NCBI GenBank assembly: GCA_013399305.1
Contig: VXAI01000021.1
Span: 1,535,215 to 1,599,214 of the forward strand
DNA length: 64,000 nt
From: Rostratula benghalensis
Lineage: Eukaryota > Chordata > Aves > Charadriiformes > Rostratulidae
Direction of reading: 5' to 3'
The position numbers and the translations under genes are program-made. Every line of letters begins with the position of its first letter. Position 1 is the stretch's first letter. This document shows, piece by piece, positions 50,516 through 62,400 of the stretch. The notes beneath the pieces are model-generated. The model saw only the letters and a list, made by a program, of their open reading frames with translations. It did no database searches and was not told the DNA's origin.

Positions 50516-50843
50516 GTGAGTGTGTGTGTGTGTGTAAATGAAACTGGAAGAGAAGGGTGGAAGTTTGTTTAGACATAGGAGGAGGTTTTGTGGACACCTC
50601 TTTCCTCTTTTTACGGTGAAACATTTGCAAAACTAGCATAGGTCAGATGAAATCCTGGACTTTTATAGCCTTCTTGAAAGGTGGGGAAGGTCAACATAAT
50701 AGTGTGTTGTGCTCCCAGGCTGAATCACAACTACTTACATTACACATTCACATGTTATTGAAGCATTTACTGCAGACTGTTATTTTTATTGTCTGGATGG
50801 AGATGCTCTTTCACCCCACTCACCTCCCTCATTTTTCCCACAG
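44011..50843 (+). other. KCNQ1: KCNQ1 intron 11, segment leading to exon 12
   Basis: AT-rich non-coding sequence up to the acceptor of exon 12. Around 45568-45592, GACTCCCATCGACTGTAATG resembles the centre of the palindromic fossil repeats (CTCCCATTGACTTCAATGGG type). A small perfect hairpin, GAGTCTC-CCT-GAGACTC, lies at 49134-49150. A compound homopolymer cluster occupies 50369-50535. The last 30 bases form a pyrimidine-rich tract ending CCCACAG. An open frame from 50647 runs through the acceptor into exon 12 in its coding frame, but it is intronic and not evidence of an alternative start. Confidence 0.75.
50369..50535. repeat. Compound homopolymer and (GT)n cluster
   Basis: Within 170 bp there is an A-run, a C-run of about 16 joined directly to about 14 A, another A-run of 12 after CGGGAG, a T-run of about 29, and then GTGAGTGTGTGTGTGTGTGT. 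Exact lengths in such sequence are unreliable in most assemblies. It ends about 310 bp before the exon 12 acceptor. The minus strand gives a G16 run that could form four-stranded structures. Confidence 0.9.
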
Positions 50844-50919
50844 GCTGCGAGAACATCACCGTGCTGCAATTAAGGTGATTCGTAGGATGCAGTATTTTGT
50901 GGCAAAGAAAAAGTTTCAG
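50844..50919 (+). CDS. KCNQ1: KCNQ1 coding exon 12 (calmodulin-binding helix B)
   Basis: Internal coding exon of the voltage-gated potassium channel Kv7.1, which forms the cardiac IKs and epithelial K+ currents with KCNE subunits. It opens with the third base of a Gln codon and then encodes 25 residues, [14 protein letters not shown] followed by [11 protein letters not shown], about 506-530 in human numbering. This is helix B of the cytoplasmic C-terminus, which with helix A holds calmodulin; the basic KKK cluster is also linked to PIP2 response. The acceptor is a strong pyrimidine tract ending CCCACAG and the donor is GTGAGT. The 76-bp length equals the human exon as I recall it. From memory, human has Thr where this exon has Ala at 513. 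The paralogues KCNQ2-5 have quite different residues here (helix B of the VSVMRFLVSKRKF type), so KCNQ1 is firm. The flanking introns are phase 2 upstream and phase 0 downstream. Confidence 0.97.
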
Positions 50920-51681
50920 GTGAGTAGTGAATAAAAAGCTCCTTTTCTAAGTAAACCCTTTTATTCTCCTGATTCATTGTTTCTTTTAGAAACTTAAGAG
51001 TGACTGACACAATTCATTTCAGTAATGGTGAGCTACACCCACTATTCTGTTCCTCCTTCAATGGCGTGGTTGTTCAGCAGGAGGTTAGTCAACTGTGGCT
51101 GCAGTGGAAATAGGATAAACTCCTGAAATGCGGTCTGAATTAAAATGTTAAATGTTATTTTCTGCTAATGGACTTGACCTTTAACCCTCTGTTATCACTG
51201 TCTCTTTCTCGCAGTGCAAACATTCTCATATGTCTCCATTAATTCCAAGCTGTATGTTACTGTCATGCTGAGTCAGTAGGATTAGAGATAAAAATACTAC
51301 CTCAGCCTTGTTTCTGTCTCTTATTCAATGATAATGAAGTCCTGATAAGAAACCAGGGTGGAAATTTGTTAGCATATTGGAAAGTTTCTCCTTCCTTTTT
51401 CCTTTTCCCCTCTGCATAGGTAGGAAACCTCCTTCCCAGTTTGTGAGATATCATTGCTCTTTACTTCTCTAGCCTTCACCGCCATAAGTTTCCTGTGTGC
51501 CACTTTGCTTGCTATGATATTGTCATGCCATAAGCATTTAGCAGTAGCTAATTAACCTCGTTGCCTGATCTGAATAAAAAAATTCAGACTGCAAACTTTC
51601 TAAGCATGTGGTTTTTACATCAATTTCATTAATCCTTGAAAAACACTTGCCAATAGCCTTCAGCTTGATTTAAACCAGATG

Positions 51682-51728
51682 AATATATACATATATATTT
51701 ATATATAGATATATAGATATATATATGT
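51682..51728. repeat. (AT)-rich microsatellite
   Basis: Imperfect TA/ATAG array, ATATATACATATATATTTAT then ATATAGATATATAGATATAT, inside intron 12 of KCNQ1. It is likely length-polymorphic. Confidence 0.85.
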
Positions 51729-51967
51729 AAGAAATACATTACTTTATATAAAAACAATTAATAAAGGAGAATTTCTGGAAAACAGGCTTCACAACTGGAA
51801 ATACAAAGAGAGAGGCTTAACTGCCCACATCCATTTTCATATGTGACCTTGCCATTACTACTTGCAATAGACTAAAAAGCTTTTCTGCCCTTAATCAAGA
51901 CCCCCAGAAAAATGGAGGGCATCCTTTTCCCTTCAAATTTGAAGGGCACAAAGTTTAGGATGAGAAA

Positions 51968-51984
51968 GATGATGATGATGATGA
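51968..51984. repeat. (GAT)n microsatellite
   Basis: About five GAT units (GATGATGATGATGATG) followed by GACGAC. Short trinucleotide repeat in intron 12. Confidence 0.8.
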
Positions 51985-53131
51985 CGACTATCAGTTCAAA
52001 AAAGATCATTGTTTCTGTAAGGTGATGGTTGCTGCTACTTCAAAACCATAATTCTGACTTCCTCATAGACATTTAGCAGCACTGGCTGAATTCCTTAGCA
52101 ATTTCCTACTAAGTTTGCTTGAGCTTTGCAGAAATTTCTTTCAGTTATATATTAAGTATTCAGCCTATCACCATTTATGCTGAAATCTCTTATATCCAGG
52201 GGTTTTTTTGGAGAGAGTGCTTTTAGAGAGTTTCTACTAGCACATTTCACCTGTTGTTTTATTAGAATAAAATTAAGAAAGACACGAAGTCTGGACTACT
52301 TGAAAATAAATGTTGTAGTCATTTTGTTGAGAAGCTCTGTAACACATGCTGTCCAGCACTTGTCACTTGGCAAGGGACATGGCCCAACCCAGTGATGTGT
52401 CTGCTTCTGTTCTGTGAAAAACTGCCCAAACGTGGCCAGTTCCATTAAACTTTAATTTATTCTCATTCTACAACCTGATTGTGATAGTTTGCTCTGTGGC
52501 AATTACTGAATCATTCCCCTCATAAATTTACATCATAAAATATTTGCCATGATATTAACTAAACTGCTTAGAAACAAGAAATCTACACATTCTATATCTA
52601 CCTCCCAAGTGGTATTTGTCAAAAACAGACTTTGAAAATGCCTGAACGCTGTGTGCAACATTATCCACCTGGCAAATAAACGAAACCCCCCTGCGGCAGA
52701 TGATTTGATAGAAGCTGAAAAACCATTTGACTGAATAGAATGGGACTATTCAGTTCATACTTAAAACTTGTTTGTACTCGGTATCCCGATTCCTAATCTG
52801 ACTTCTCAGTTGTACTCTCACTTTTGCATCTGCAAAAGACCTGGTCTTGGCCATCTACAAAATCCTTCAACAAGGTTGTCTCTCATCCTCCTTTAGTAGT
52901 CTTTCTTCTTCCTGAGCTATCAATACTAGCTGTTACTAAAGAACTAAAAATGTCAGTTAGGCTGAAGTGAAATGTATCTCAAGTCACTCCTACGTCCAAG
53001 TGATACGCTGCTGCTTGTCAGACGCAGAATGTCCCAACAGGAACATATCGGGGATATCTGATACTTCTCCATAATTTCTGAATACAGGGTTATGACCGAG
53101 TTTAAAAATTTGGAGAGCGCCAAAGCTACAG

Positions 53132-53203
53132 TTTTCAAAAGCACCTAAGTAACATAATGCACAAAGTCACCTTGAAATTCAAGCCACAAGGTGCTTTTGA
53201 AAA
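53132..53203. mobile_element. Short palindromic element with 15-bp perfect inverted repeats
   Basis: The left arm TTTTCAAAAGCACCT (53132-53146) and right arm AGGTGCTTTTGAAAA (53189-53203) are perfect reverse complements separated by 42 bp. TTTTCAAAAGCACCTAAGT is the edge of an old palindromic repeat I recall from birds and turtles. The first 14 bases of the same arm also occur at 15107-15120. It is best read as a MITE-like DNA transposon fossil. Directly after it, AATCTCTCCTGTA is duplicated in tandem. Confidence 0.6.
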
Positions 53204-55915
53204 TCTCTCCTGTAAATCTCTCCTGTAATTAAGAGGTAATCACTGTCATTATTCTTTCCTCAAAAGTATGTTGTAAATCTGCTCTGTTCTATTGTTTGCA
53301 CATAAAATAGTCATAAGAAATTAAAATGTTTAAACATATGCCAAGTAATGACTATACGGTTTCTAATAAGCAGTTCAATGCAATATCTTAAATTAAAGCA
53401 TAAGATGCATTTTAAAAATTTATCTTTCTGCATCTGAGAGGTCTGCATAGCTGTTTTCTGGTAGATATTTGCCCTCTAAGCTTTATGTGTTTCTGTGAAA
53501 TGCATCTTCCTAAAAGAAAATTCAGGGCTTTTTTTTGCCTATAACTATTAAGGAAAAAAAAACAAAACAAAAACAAAAAAAACAACTTTCAGCTGAAGTC
53601 CATTGGACTATTCATGCTTAAAATTAGCTGGAACATAAGTAATTGCAAGGTCAGCACTTAAAAGGAGTATATTTTTTAGAGATGTCTCTGAAGCTTTTAG
53701 GGAGGGGAAAGCATAGGAAGAAGGAGAGGAAGAGGAAAATTTCACAAAATAGGTCCCAGCATGAACCCAGCATGGTTCTTAAACTGTACCAGCTGTGTGC
53801 AGGATACACCTGCATGCCTAAGTTTGCCTAGATACATGTTTTTAAGGGCTCAATTTGTAACAGGGGGTGATGGTACCCCAAGGACAAAAGTCAATTAGAA
53901 AGAAGAGCCTTCCTGTTTAAAAAAAATAAATAAAATTAATAAAGACAAGCTAAACAGGGAAACAAAGACATTTCAAAGGACATGAAAGGCAATTCTTTGT
54001 GAAGCATCACACTTGGCCATCTTTTCCTCTTTAAAAGAAGGAGATAAATTTATGCTCTATTTTAAAGTCCAGCTTTGAATATAGTCCATATGATGATGTC
54101 CATGTAAGCACCCAGCATACATATAAAGAATTAATACCCTTTTTATGGATGTGTTTATCCTCTCATAAAGTCTGTAGAACTGTTTCAAATTGTGTAGGAA
54201 AGATCATATTCTAGCAGTAGTTAATGCAAGTCATGCTCATCAGTTAAGGTGAATGGCTTGTGGTTAAGGAAGCATTCTGTAGATTATGGGGAAAATGGTA
54301 TATAGAAATTAATGGTTTTCTAGGCTTTGTCCACCCCACTTACCAAAACTGAATTTCATATATTAGTTATAATTCAGATATCTTTGGCACAGTCTAATCT
54401 TAAAGTGGAATTTCAGAAGGAAAAATCACCATAAATAGTTATTCTATTGACGGTATTCATCAATAAATAACCTGTGTCTTCCACTTAGGAATGTTTTTAA
54501 ATGTCTTAACACTTACACACATAGATACAGCTGTGATATCCATCACAGATCCAGAGACCAAGGATTTTATCTGATTTCCCATTGTCATTTTGAAATCTTT
54601 TTTTTTTTTAAATCTTTCCATGTAGATTGTTCCTGGTGAGTAAATCAGTTTCCTTCTAAAATATGTTTTAAACTTGTGTTATGTTTTTCACCATGGCAAA
54701 TATTCTATACATAGCATAAACTAAAAATACAGGTTTCAGTTCCACTGAAGACATGAGTCTGTTGCCTGATTTGTTACAATTTCACTGGAAAATCTTGCAT
54801 TTACAGTCCTACAATTCATCATCTTACGTAATTCATTTGTCATGGTATGAATCATGAATTGTGTGTTTAATCTTTTCTAATCTCCATACAGGGCTGTACC
54901 AAACAATGCAGTTCAGAGTGTCCTGTGCTTCAAAGGATGTTCTACCCACTATATTTGACTGCTACTTGGTTACATTTCCCAGAAATTCCCCTTGCACAAA
55001 TTCCTCTCACTCATTTTCCGGGTTTGCCTCCATATGCAGGCAGTTATAAGGAAACAGCAATGGCCAATGACCCACTTTTAATATTTGACAAAGGCTTTTG
55101 TGCCTTTTGCAAACTTTCATATATGATGAGGAAAATTTTAACTAATTTAAGAAGATTTTTGCCATGAGTATTAATTAGCAGAGGGAAAAAATTAAGTGAG
55201 CAAAGGGCTGACTTCTACTTTTGTTTCTTCAGTACTTATCCATTGCCTGCTGAAGGCTTTTTTTCCTTTTACAAAACTAACATGTTGTAAACATCAAGAA
55301 TATTTTCTCTTGAAAGATCAGCTTTCAGTATGAAGTAATTACAGAATAATCAGTACTGACTATTAAATACCCTATCCTACTCACAAATTAACCTTCATTC
55401 TTGAATTTTATTTACTCCAGGTTTTCAATTACTGTTTTAAAGAGAAAGAAGCAGCCCAGTAAATGAACAACAGGCAGGGACAACACCTACTCTTGCTACT
55501 GTCAAACATCTGTAACACAGTACGAAGATGGCAGGGGAAAGCTCTGCATTTTTTATTCTTACTGAACAGCTTTTCTGAACCTGAGTTTTCAAGCTGACCC
55601 TACAGATTTCTCTCTTGCTTATTTATAATACAAAAATAATCCAAGATTTTATTTTTTTTTTGTTATCATCATGTTTGCTATACTAGTCCATGGAAAGACT
55701 CATGGGTTTATGCCATAGCTTAATCATATTTTTTGCTTTGTGGATGTTACTTATAATTTATATTCATGCAAGCAGTCGAGCTTCTTGGGAATTCTGTGTG
55801 CTCTTGGGTAAGACTGAAGCAATTCCCCGTCCTGTTTATCCTTCCAGTAGAGAATATCTCACATTCAACCAGGGTTTGCAGTTGGCTTTGGGAAATTTAA
55901 CAGACCAAAATATAA

Positions 55916-55916
55916 N
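55916..55916. other. Single ambiguous base
   Basis: One N inside an AT-rich stretch (AAATATAANAAAATATAA) of intron 12, probably an unresolved base call. Confidence 0.99.
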
Positions 55917-56359
55917 AAAATATAATTTTTTTGAAGAATTTATATTATTAAATTAATGATTATTAAAGTAATGATTCCTGAAATGTGGGAGCTGCTTCTC
56001 AGGTAGGTCCAGAGGCCTGCAAGAAGGTGCCACAGCATGGTTTTGATATTATATCCTGTTTTCCCTTAAGACAGAAGGTATTTGTGGCATGGAAGTGAGG
56101 AAAACTGAAATAAGGTTAAGTAGTGTAGAGACATCTCCAGCTTTTTGAAATACAGATGACAAATTATTTCTGAGACCTCAAATGTGATACAAATTCTGGT
56201 ATGCTAGAAGCTACCACTGTAGCTGTATAATTCTCCATGTTCTCAGAAGATGCAACCAAGGAGAAGTTTTAATTCAGTGTTACCAAGGTTTTCACCAAAC
56301 CTTGAAAATTATTTTCAGAGTGTCTATAGACAGCATAATAAATACGTCAGAAATACAGA

Positions 56360-56883
56360 CTCATAGAATAGTTTGGGTTTGAAAGGGACCTTTAAAGCTC
56401 ATCTAGTTCAAGCCCCTTACAATGAGCAAGGACATCTTTAACTAGATCACATTGCTCAAATCCCTGTCTGACCTCACCTTGAATGTCTCCAGAGAGGGGG
56501 CACCTACCACCTGTTCATTTGGGCAACCTATTCCAATGTTTCACCACCCTCATCATAAACATTTCTTCCTAATATCTAGTCTGAATTAACTGTCTAAAAA
56601 GTCTGTCCCCATCCTTCCTGGAGGTTCCCTTTAAGTAGTGGAAAGCTGCTATAAGGTCTCCCCAGAGCTTTCTCTTCTCCAGGCTGAACAACCCCAGATC
56701 GCTGAGCCTGTCCTATAAGTATAGGTGCTCCAGCCCTCTGACCATTTTTGTGGCCCTTTTCTGGACCGGTTCCAACAGGTCCATGTCTTTCTTGTACTGA
56801 GGACTCCAGAGCTGGACACAGTACTCCAGGTGGGGTCTCACAAGAGCAGAGTAGAGGGGCAGAACCACCTCCCTTGACCTGCT
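56360..56883 (-). mobile_element. CR1 LINE, antisense, 5'-truncated
   Basis: About 525 bp of CR1 3' end, reversed relative to KCNQ1. On the + strand it begins with the inverted tail CTCATAGAATAGTTTGGGTT and GAAAGGGACCTTTAAAGCTC. It continues CCTTGAATGTCTCCAGAG, TCTCTTCTCCAGGCTGAACA, ACCCCAGATCGCTGAGCCTG, CTGGACCGGTTCCAACAGGT and CCAGAGCTGGACACAGTACT, and ends CTCCCTTGACCTGCT. The upstream part corresponds to the end of ORF2. It lies about 910 bp before exon 13. It is the longest CR1 piece in the window and has no intact ORF. Confidence 0.95.
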
Positions 56884-57762
56884 TAGCATATAATTTATAC
56901 TTACTGTATTGTCAGTCTGATTTTATTAACATATTTAAGAAAAAGTTTTCCACCAAATCATAAGTTCAGGTGTTACTGTTCAGTCTAATGGTTGAAGTTT
57001 ACACCCTACTCTTCTCTCTTCTCTGTTGTTTTGGCACGTTATTCCTGCTTCTGTAGTTTCTGGATGTAGGATTAAGATATTTTTAAGTCATCCCTGCACT
57101 TCGACAAGTTAATTCACTTGCTTACTAGTTAGTCGTGGTGTTTATTGGTTAAAATTATGGTCTTTAATATTACACAAAAGTGTTCTTATTGCTAATACTT
57201 CCCATGTAAAGTGCAAATTACAGACATAGGGCTCTCTCCCTGGTCATTCCTTGCACCTGTATTTTCCCAGTATTTCCCAATAGATTTGATGGCTCAGCCA
57301 GTCTTTCTGGAATAGGAAATCAGCCATGAACCTTTAGCCAGGACTTTGCTGTAACCTTCCCATGGTAAGAGCTGAACTGAGAAGTCCAGCTGTCTTGCTG
57401 CTGACTGACAATAAGGGCTTGTGCCTGTGAAAGGCCTCTTTACTGTTTGGTGGCTGAGAAGTATGAGCCTTATTTCCAGAAGAAATTAGAGTGACCACAA
57501 ACTTCTGAGCAGACTTTGGTGCCAAGTTCTTTTGGCCACAAGTTTGGTGAATAATCTCGTGAAAGGCGTGTAGACCTGCAATAACAAGAAGGTGGATGAA
57601 ATCAGAACTGTCATAGTTATTCCACAAAAGATACGTGCTCGTGGCAACAGTCAAAGTATCTCAAATATTTACACAAAGTTAAAAGGGTCTAAAAGAACTT
57701 ACTGTTTACTCTTGAAAAAAATCTGCATCACCATAGACCATTCCTACATCCTTATGGCTTAA

Positions 57763-58557
<795 letters not shown>

Positions 58558-58604
58558 GTTGGACCAATCCATAGGGAAGCCATCTCTTTTTATCTCTGTC
58601 TCAG
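58558..58604 (+). CDS. KCNQ1: KCNQ1 coding exon 14 (helix C-D linker)
   Basis: Short internal coding exon of Kv7.1. The first base completes the Arg codon split by intron 13. The exon then reads LDQSIGKPSLFISVS and ends on the first base of a Glu codon, about residues 562-577 in human numbering. It covers the end of helix C and the linker to helix D. LDQSIGKPS is specific to KCNQ1, since paralogues read VDQIVGRG-like here, and it includes the S566, I567 and G568 positions known as long-QT substitutions. The acceptor is TGTTTTTTGGTTTATAG and the donor is the consensus GTAAGT. At 47 bp it matches the human exon length as I recall it. It is too short to show up in an ORF scan and is recognised by its protein sequence and splice frame. 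The downstream intron is phase 1. Confidence 0.97.
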
Positions 58605-59407
58605 GTAAGTAAATACGAAGGATGTGTTGAAAGTTAATCTGCTGAAGATATAATTAATAGAAAACACTTGTTAAAATACTTTTTATTTTGTTGCCAAATT
58701 TTTAAACTGTGGCAATCAGTTGTGGTCTGAATTTAGGCATCCACAATAATATTTAGTCATCAGCTCTTTTAAAATAGGGTTGTTCTTAACTAGATGTTCA
58801 ACGTTTCACAGATGTTTTTAAGGTGTTGGCTCTGTTGTCTCTGAGACTCACCATATTTTGAATAAAATGCTGTCTTATGATTACAGGGTTTCTATGAGCT
58901 CAGTAATATTCACATAGAGCTTTGATAGGTTAGAAAAGAAACTGAGAAAGGAGCACAAAGTACTAAATTTGTGATGAGTCTGGCTAATGAAAACTCTCTG
59001 TTACTGTCAATTTCAAACGCATGTTTCTATATAGTTTATTGGAGTAAAAAAGATAAAATGTTATCAAATGCATTGTTCAAGTTTGCTGTAGATTCTTTTG
59101 TATAGTGCAGATTGTTTTTTAAATGGAAATTAAAACATTAACTAAATTGGAAAAAGTTTTGTTCTCCCAGGTTAAAGCATAAAACTAAGGTTGAAAGTGC
59201 CTTAAACTTAAGGGCTATTAAAAGCCATGGTGTGGGCTAATGCTATAAAAAGAAACAAAAAGCTGCTTTTAAGGAATAGAACTACCAGCCTGGCAAAGGT
59301 GTTCAGTTACACTGCGTTGGTGGGCTAGTTATACACACCCTGTTGTGGCTTGCTGCTATTTTGTTATACCACCATACATTAATTTAAAAATGTTTCTTGC
59401 TCCACAG
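58605..59407 (+). other. KCNQ1: KCNQ1 intron 14
   Basis: Complete phase-1 intron of 803 bp between GTAAGT and TTGCTCCACAG. It is AT-rich with no recognisable repeat or other gene. Confidence 0.95.
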
Positions 59408-59469
59408 AAAAAAGCAAAGATCGAGGGAATAACACGATTGGTGCCAGGCTGAACAGAGTGGAGGACAAG
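59408..59469 (+). CDS. KCNQ1: KCNQ1 coding exon 15 (start of helix D assembly domain)
   Basis: Internal coding exon of Kv7.1. Its first two bases complete a Glu codon; it then encodes [20 protein letters not shown], about residues 578-598 in human numbering. This is the N-terminal part of helix D, the coiled coil that drives subtype-specific tetramer assembly and binds AKAP9 (yotiao), the scaffold for PKA control of IKs. The equivalents of T587, G589, R591 and R594, all known long-QT positions, are present. From memory, human has Ser where this exon has Asn at 585. The acceptor is TTTCTTGCTCCACAG and the donor is GTAAGC. The 62-bp length matches human as I recall it. It ends on a codon boundary (phase 0), so the terminal exon should begin with the Val-Thr-Gln-Leu-Asp stretch, which I do not find in the rest of the window. 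Confidence 0.97.
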
Positions 59470-62400
59470 GTAAGCCTCAGACTGGCAGTGAATGAGGACG
59501 TGGTCTGTAATGGAACAGTGCTTGTTTCATAAGATGTGGGGGAAAATTCTGCTTAAAATAGAGTTGAATGCCTGGCTTTTCCAGGTGATGGTGCATAATT
59601 TTTGCGCGAGATTGCAGTTTTGGTTCTTTCTTGCCATTTTAACAGAACAAGAAAAAACAAGCTTCAATTAATTTTGTTCTCTTTTGAGACTTGCTTGGGG
59701 TTGTATATTTAGTTCTATATATTACATGTCTCAATGCTCTACTTCTGTCTTCCACAACAGATAAAAGGCTCTGTTCCTTTAATACCTCAGTATATTATGG
59801 TTCCTAAGATTTCCCTTTGATCGTTGCTCTGTTGTTTGTATAACTCCACCTACAATTCCTTAGAGGGAGAGATAGCAAATGTTGTTCTGTCCTGGTTTTC
59901 ATTCCTTATGACAAATGGAGTTTCTCCTTTCAAGTGAGTTGAAGCCAGAAAAAATCAGACTACTTGTATAATCTCAAATTAACAGTTAAGTGTGTTGTAA
60001 CTCTTTATTTCAATGCTAGCTGTGCTTGCAAAATTAGATGACAGATAGAGGATACGTCATTGTTAAAAAATATAGGTTTGCCTGTGTTGGTATTAAGGAG
60101 AGAAAGGGAGAGTTAAGAGAAATGGCTTGAATCCTTTACTGATCCCTGATAGTGATTTGGAGAGGGGTTGAAAGAATTCTTTACCTTAGGTTTATTTCAC
60201 TCATCTGTCTCAATGGTTTGCTCAAGTAAACTGTTCATTAAGGACTGAAAATTTTCCTTGAGGAAAAGAGCTTTCTGAGAATATGTCATAACCTCATGAA
60301 GGGTGTGTTCTGAAGAAATATCTGTCAAATATTCTGCAAACAAGAAGAGATGTGAGCAACATGTCCCAAAAGGATGAGAACTGAGCACCCTGATCTGTAT
60401 CGATTCACTTGTGACATATCTGTTCCTTACACATTTGTCTTTAAATATTGAAGATAAACTTGAATGATAGTACTCAGAATTGGACTTCAATCTATTGGAA
60501 ATAAATGGTATTTTAAAGGGAATAGGTGATTTTTGCTGTGAAGGTGACACACAGAAAGGGTGAAGGAGAAAATAGGAAGGTATTTTTGCACACCAAAGAA
60601 TTGGTGCTCACTCAGACCTACAGTTGGTAAGCATTCTTACACATGGAAGCCCTTTCCAGAAAGTTTGGATTACATTTATTTATTTGCTCTCCATAATGTC
60701 AACTAAAAGTGTGGAACACTAAAAAATGCCTTGTGACTTGTGACAAAGAGCAATAGCTTTTCGGTTTGGACAAATAATTCTCAAATGACAGCTAAAATAA
60801 CTTCTCAGTGGTTTTTGTAAAATTTCCAACCAGCCTGGGAAAGCTTTGGTGTTGTACTGGTTCAGAGATAAGCTGTTCAGGGGTTATTAATTACTCTTTT
60901 TACATCCTTACAAATAAGTACACTGTGAATTTATAGTGACTGTTGTTTTATGTCTTGTAATGGGACTGTAAAACACTCCCTGTTTAATTTTAGTATAGGT
61001 GGGTTAAATTTTAGCCTTGTTTTAAGTAACAGACCCTTCTTTCTTTGCAGTTGCATGAGGTCATCTGTGGTTTCAGAGTTGTATGTTATCTGCCCTATAC
61101 AGCTACTCCTATCTGGAGGAATTTTATCTCAAAGTAGCTGAAAGGCTAAAAATAGAGAATTTCAGTTGGACTCTGCAAACAGTGGTATACATGACAACAC
61201 ACCAGCAATGCTGAAATTACATTTTTGCTGCAGCTGCAGATGGTGGCCAAAGCTGGTTTTTTAATATTTTTGCCCTCTGAGTTTGGCCATCTCTTCCCCA
61301 TAAAGGACATGGTATGCCTTCAGCATACAATTAAACCCTGTCTGAGCTAAGCAATATATAAAGTATATCAATATCACCTGTTTCTTAAGGTGATTACGTG
61401 TTTTAAACAGTTACATCCTGTTTAGTTTGTGAATTAGTTTTGAACCTTGGACTTCTGAAGGAGAGACTTTCAGAGTTGCAGGCTAGTGTTAGCATCTAAG
61501 CGGCTTTTGTGCATTTGAAAAATCTCCTTTAAGACATTTTTAAATGAGCCATAGCCTTCTCAAATTATTTCGACACTCCTGCTACAGCAAGAAATTACAT
61601 GACACTTCCCATGTATCCCCCACAGGAATAGACTGAGTTCTTCTGACAGATCTTTCCCCATGATCCTTGTATATTCCCTGCAGCAGAAGGCTGCTGTACA
61701 GTTGTCAGAAAGTCTTTGTTAAAGCAGGAAGGGAAGAAACCCTGAACTTTCATTTTTTTAAACTTTTGGGTGGTTGTGCTTATGAATGTCTGCTGTCAGC
61801 ACAGGATCTGCTATTTGTACGTCGCAGAGGCAGAACCCAATTCTATGTATATTCCTATAGGATTTTGGTGGAGGTGGATTTAACTCGAGGAGCATTTACA
61901 AATACAAATAATTCTGGTTTCAAAGGTATTTAGTTGTGTTTCTTGAACATCATGCCACTCTTGCAAAGCTGTTGTGGCACAAGCCGGAGGTGTATGTATG
62001 GCTGGTGGGTGGCACATGAAAGGAACATTTTAAAAATAAAATGCTTATAGTCAAACAGGAGAGTATTGGCAGGAATTATGATACTTTACGGCACAAAACT
62101 GAATTTCCAAGTATTGAAATAAAAAAAAAAACAAATCATGTTTTCTTCTTTTAAACTTAGGAATATGTTCATGAGATGGAGAGAGACCTGTAGAGTTTCT
62201 TCATCTTGCACATTGAATGAAACTGTGATCTTGTAATATATATACAGTTTGTGATAATGTAAATAAAGACTGCTTCCCAACATGCAAAAAAAAAACAGGA
62301 GGAAAAATCAAGCTTAGAGAAACTTTCCTGCAGATTCCTTCCCATAGAATTTTGTGATTTTGGCAAGCAACAGAAAAAGTGGCTTTGTAAAAGTAACCAG

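Noticed and set aside
50289..50639. A 116-codon minus-strand frame with Lys, Phe and Gly runs
   Set aside because: It is entirely a translation of the homopolymer cluster.
50647..50934. A 95-codon open frame ending in exon 12 that could look like an alternative first exon
   Set aside because: Only the last part from 50844 is KCNQ1-like. The upstream residues resemble nothing, the acceptor at 50843 is strong, and the frame stops right after the donor, as intron read-through does.
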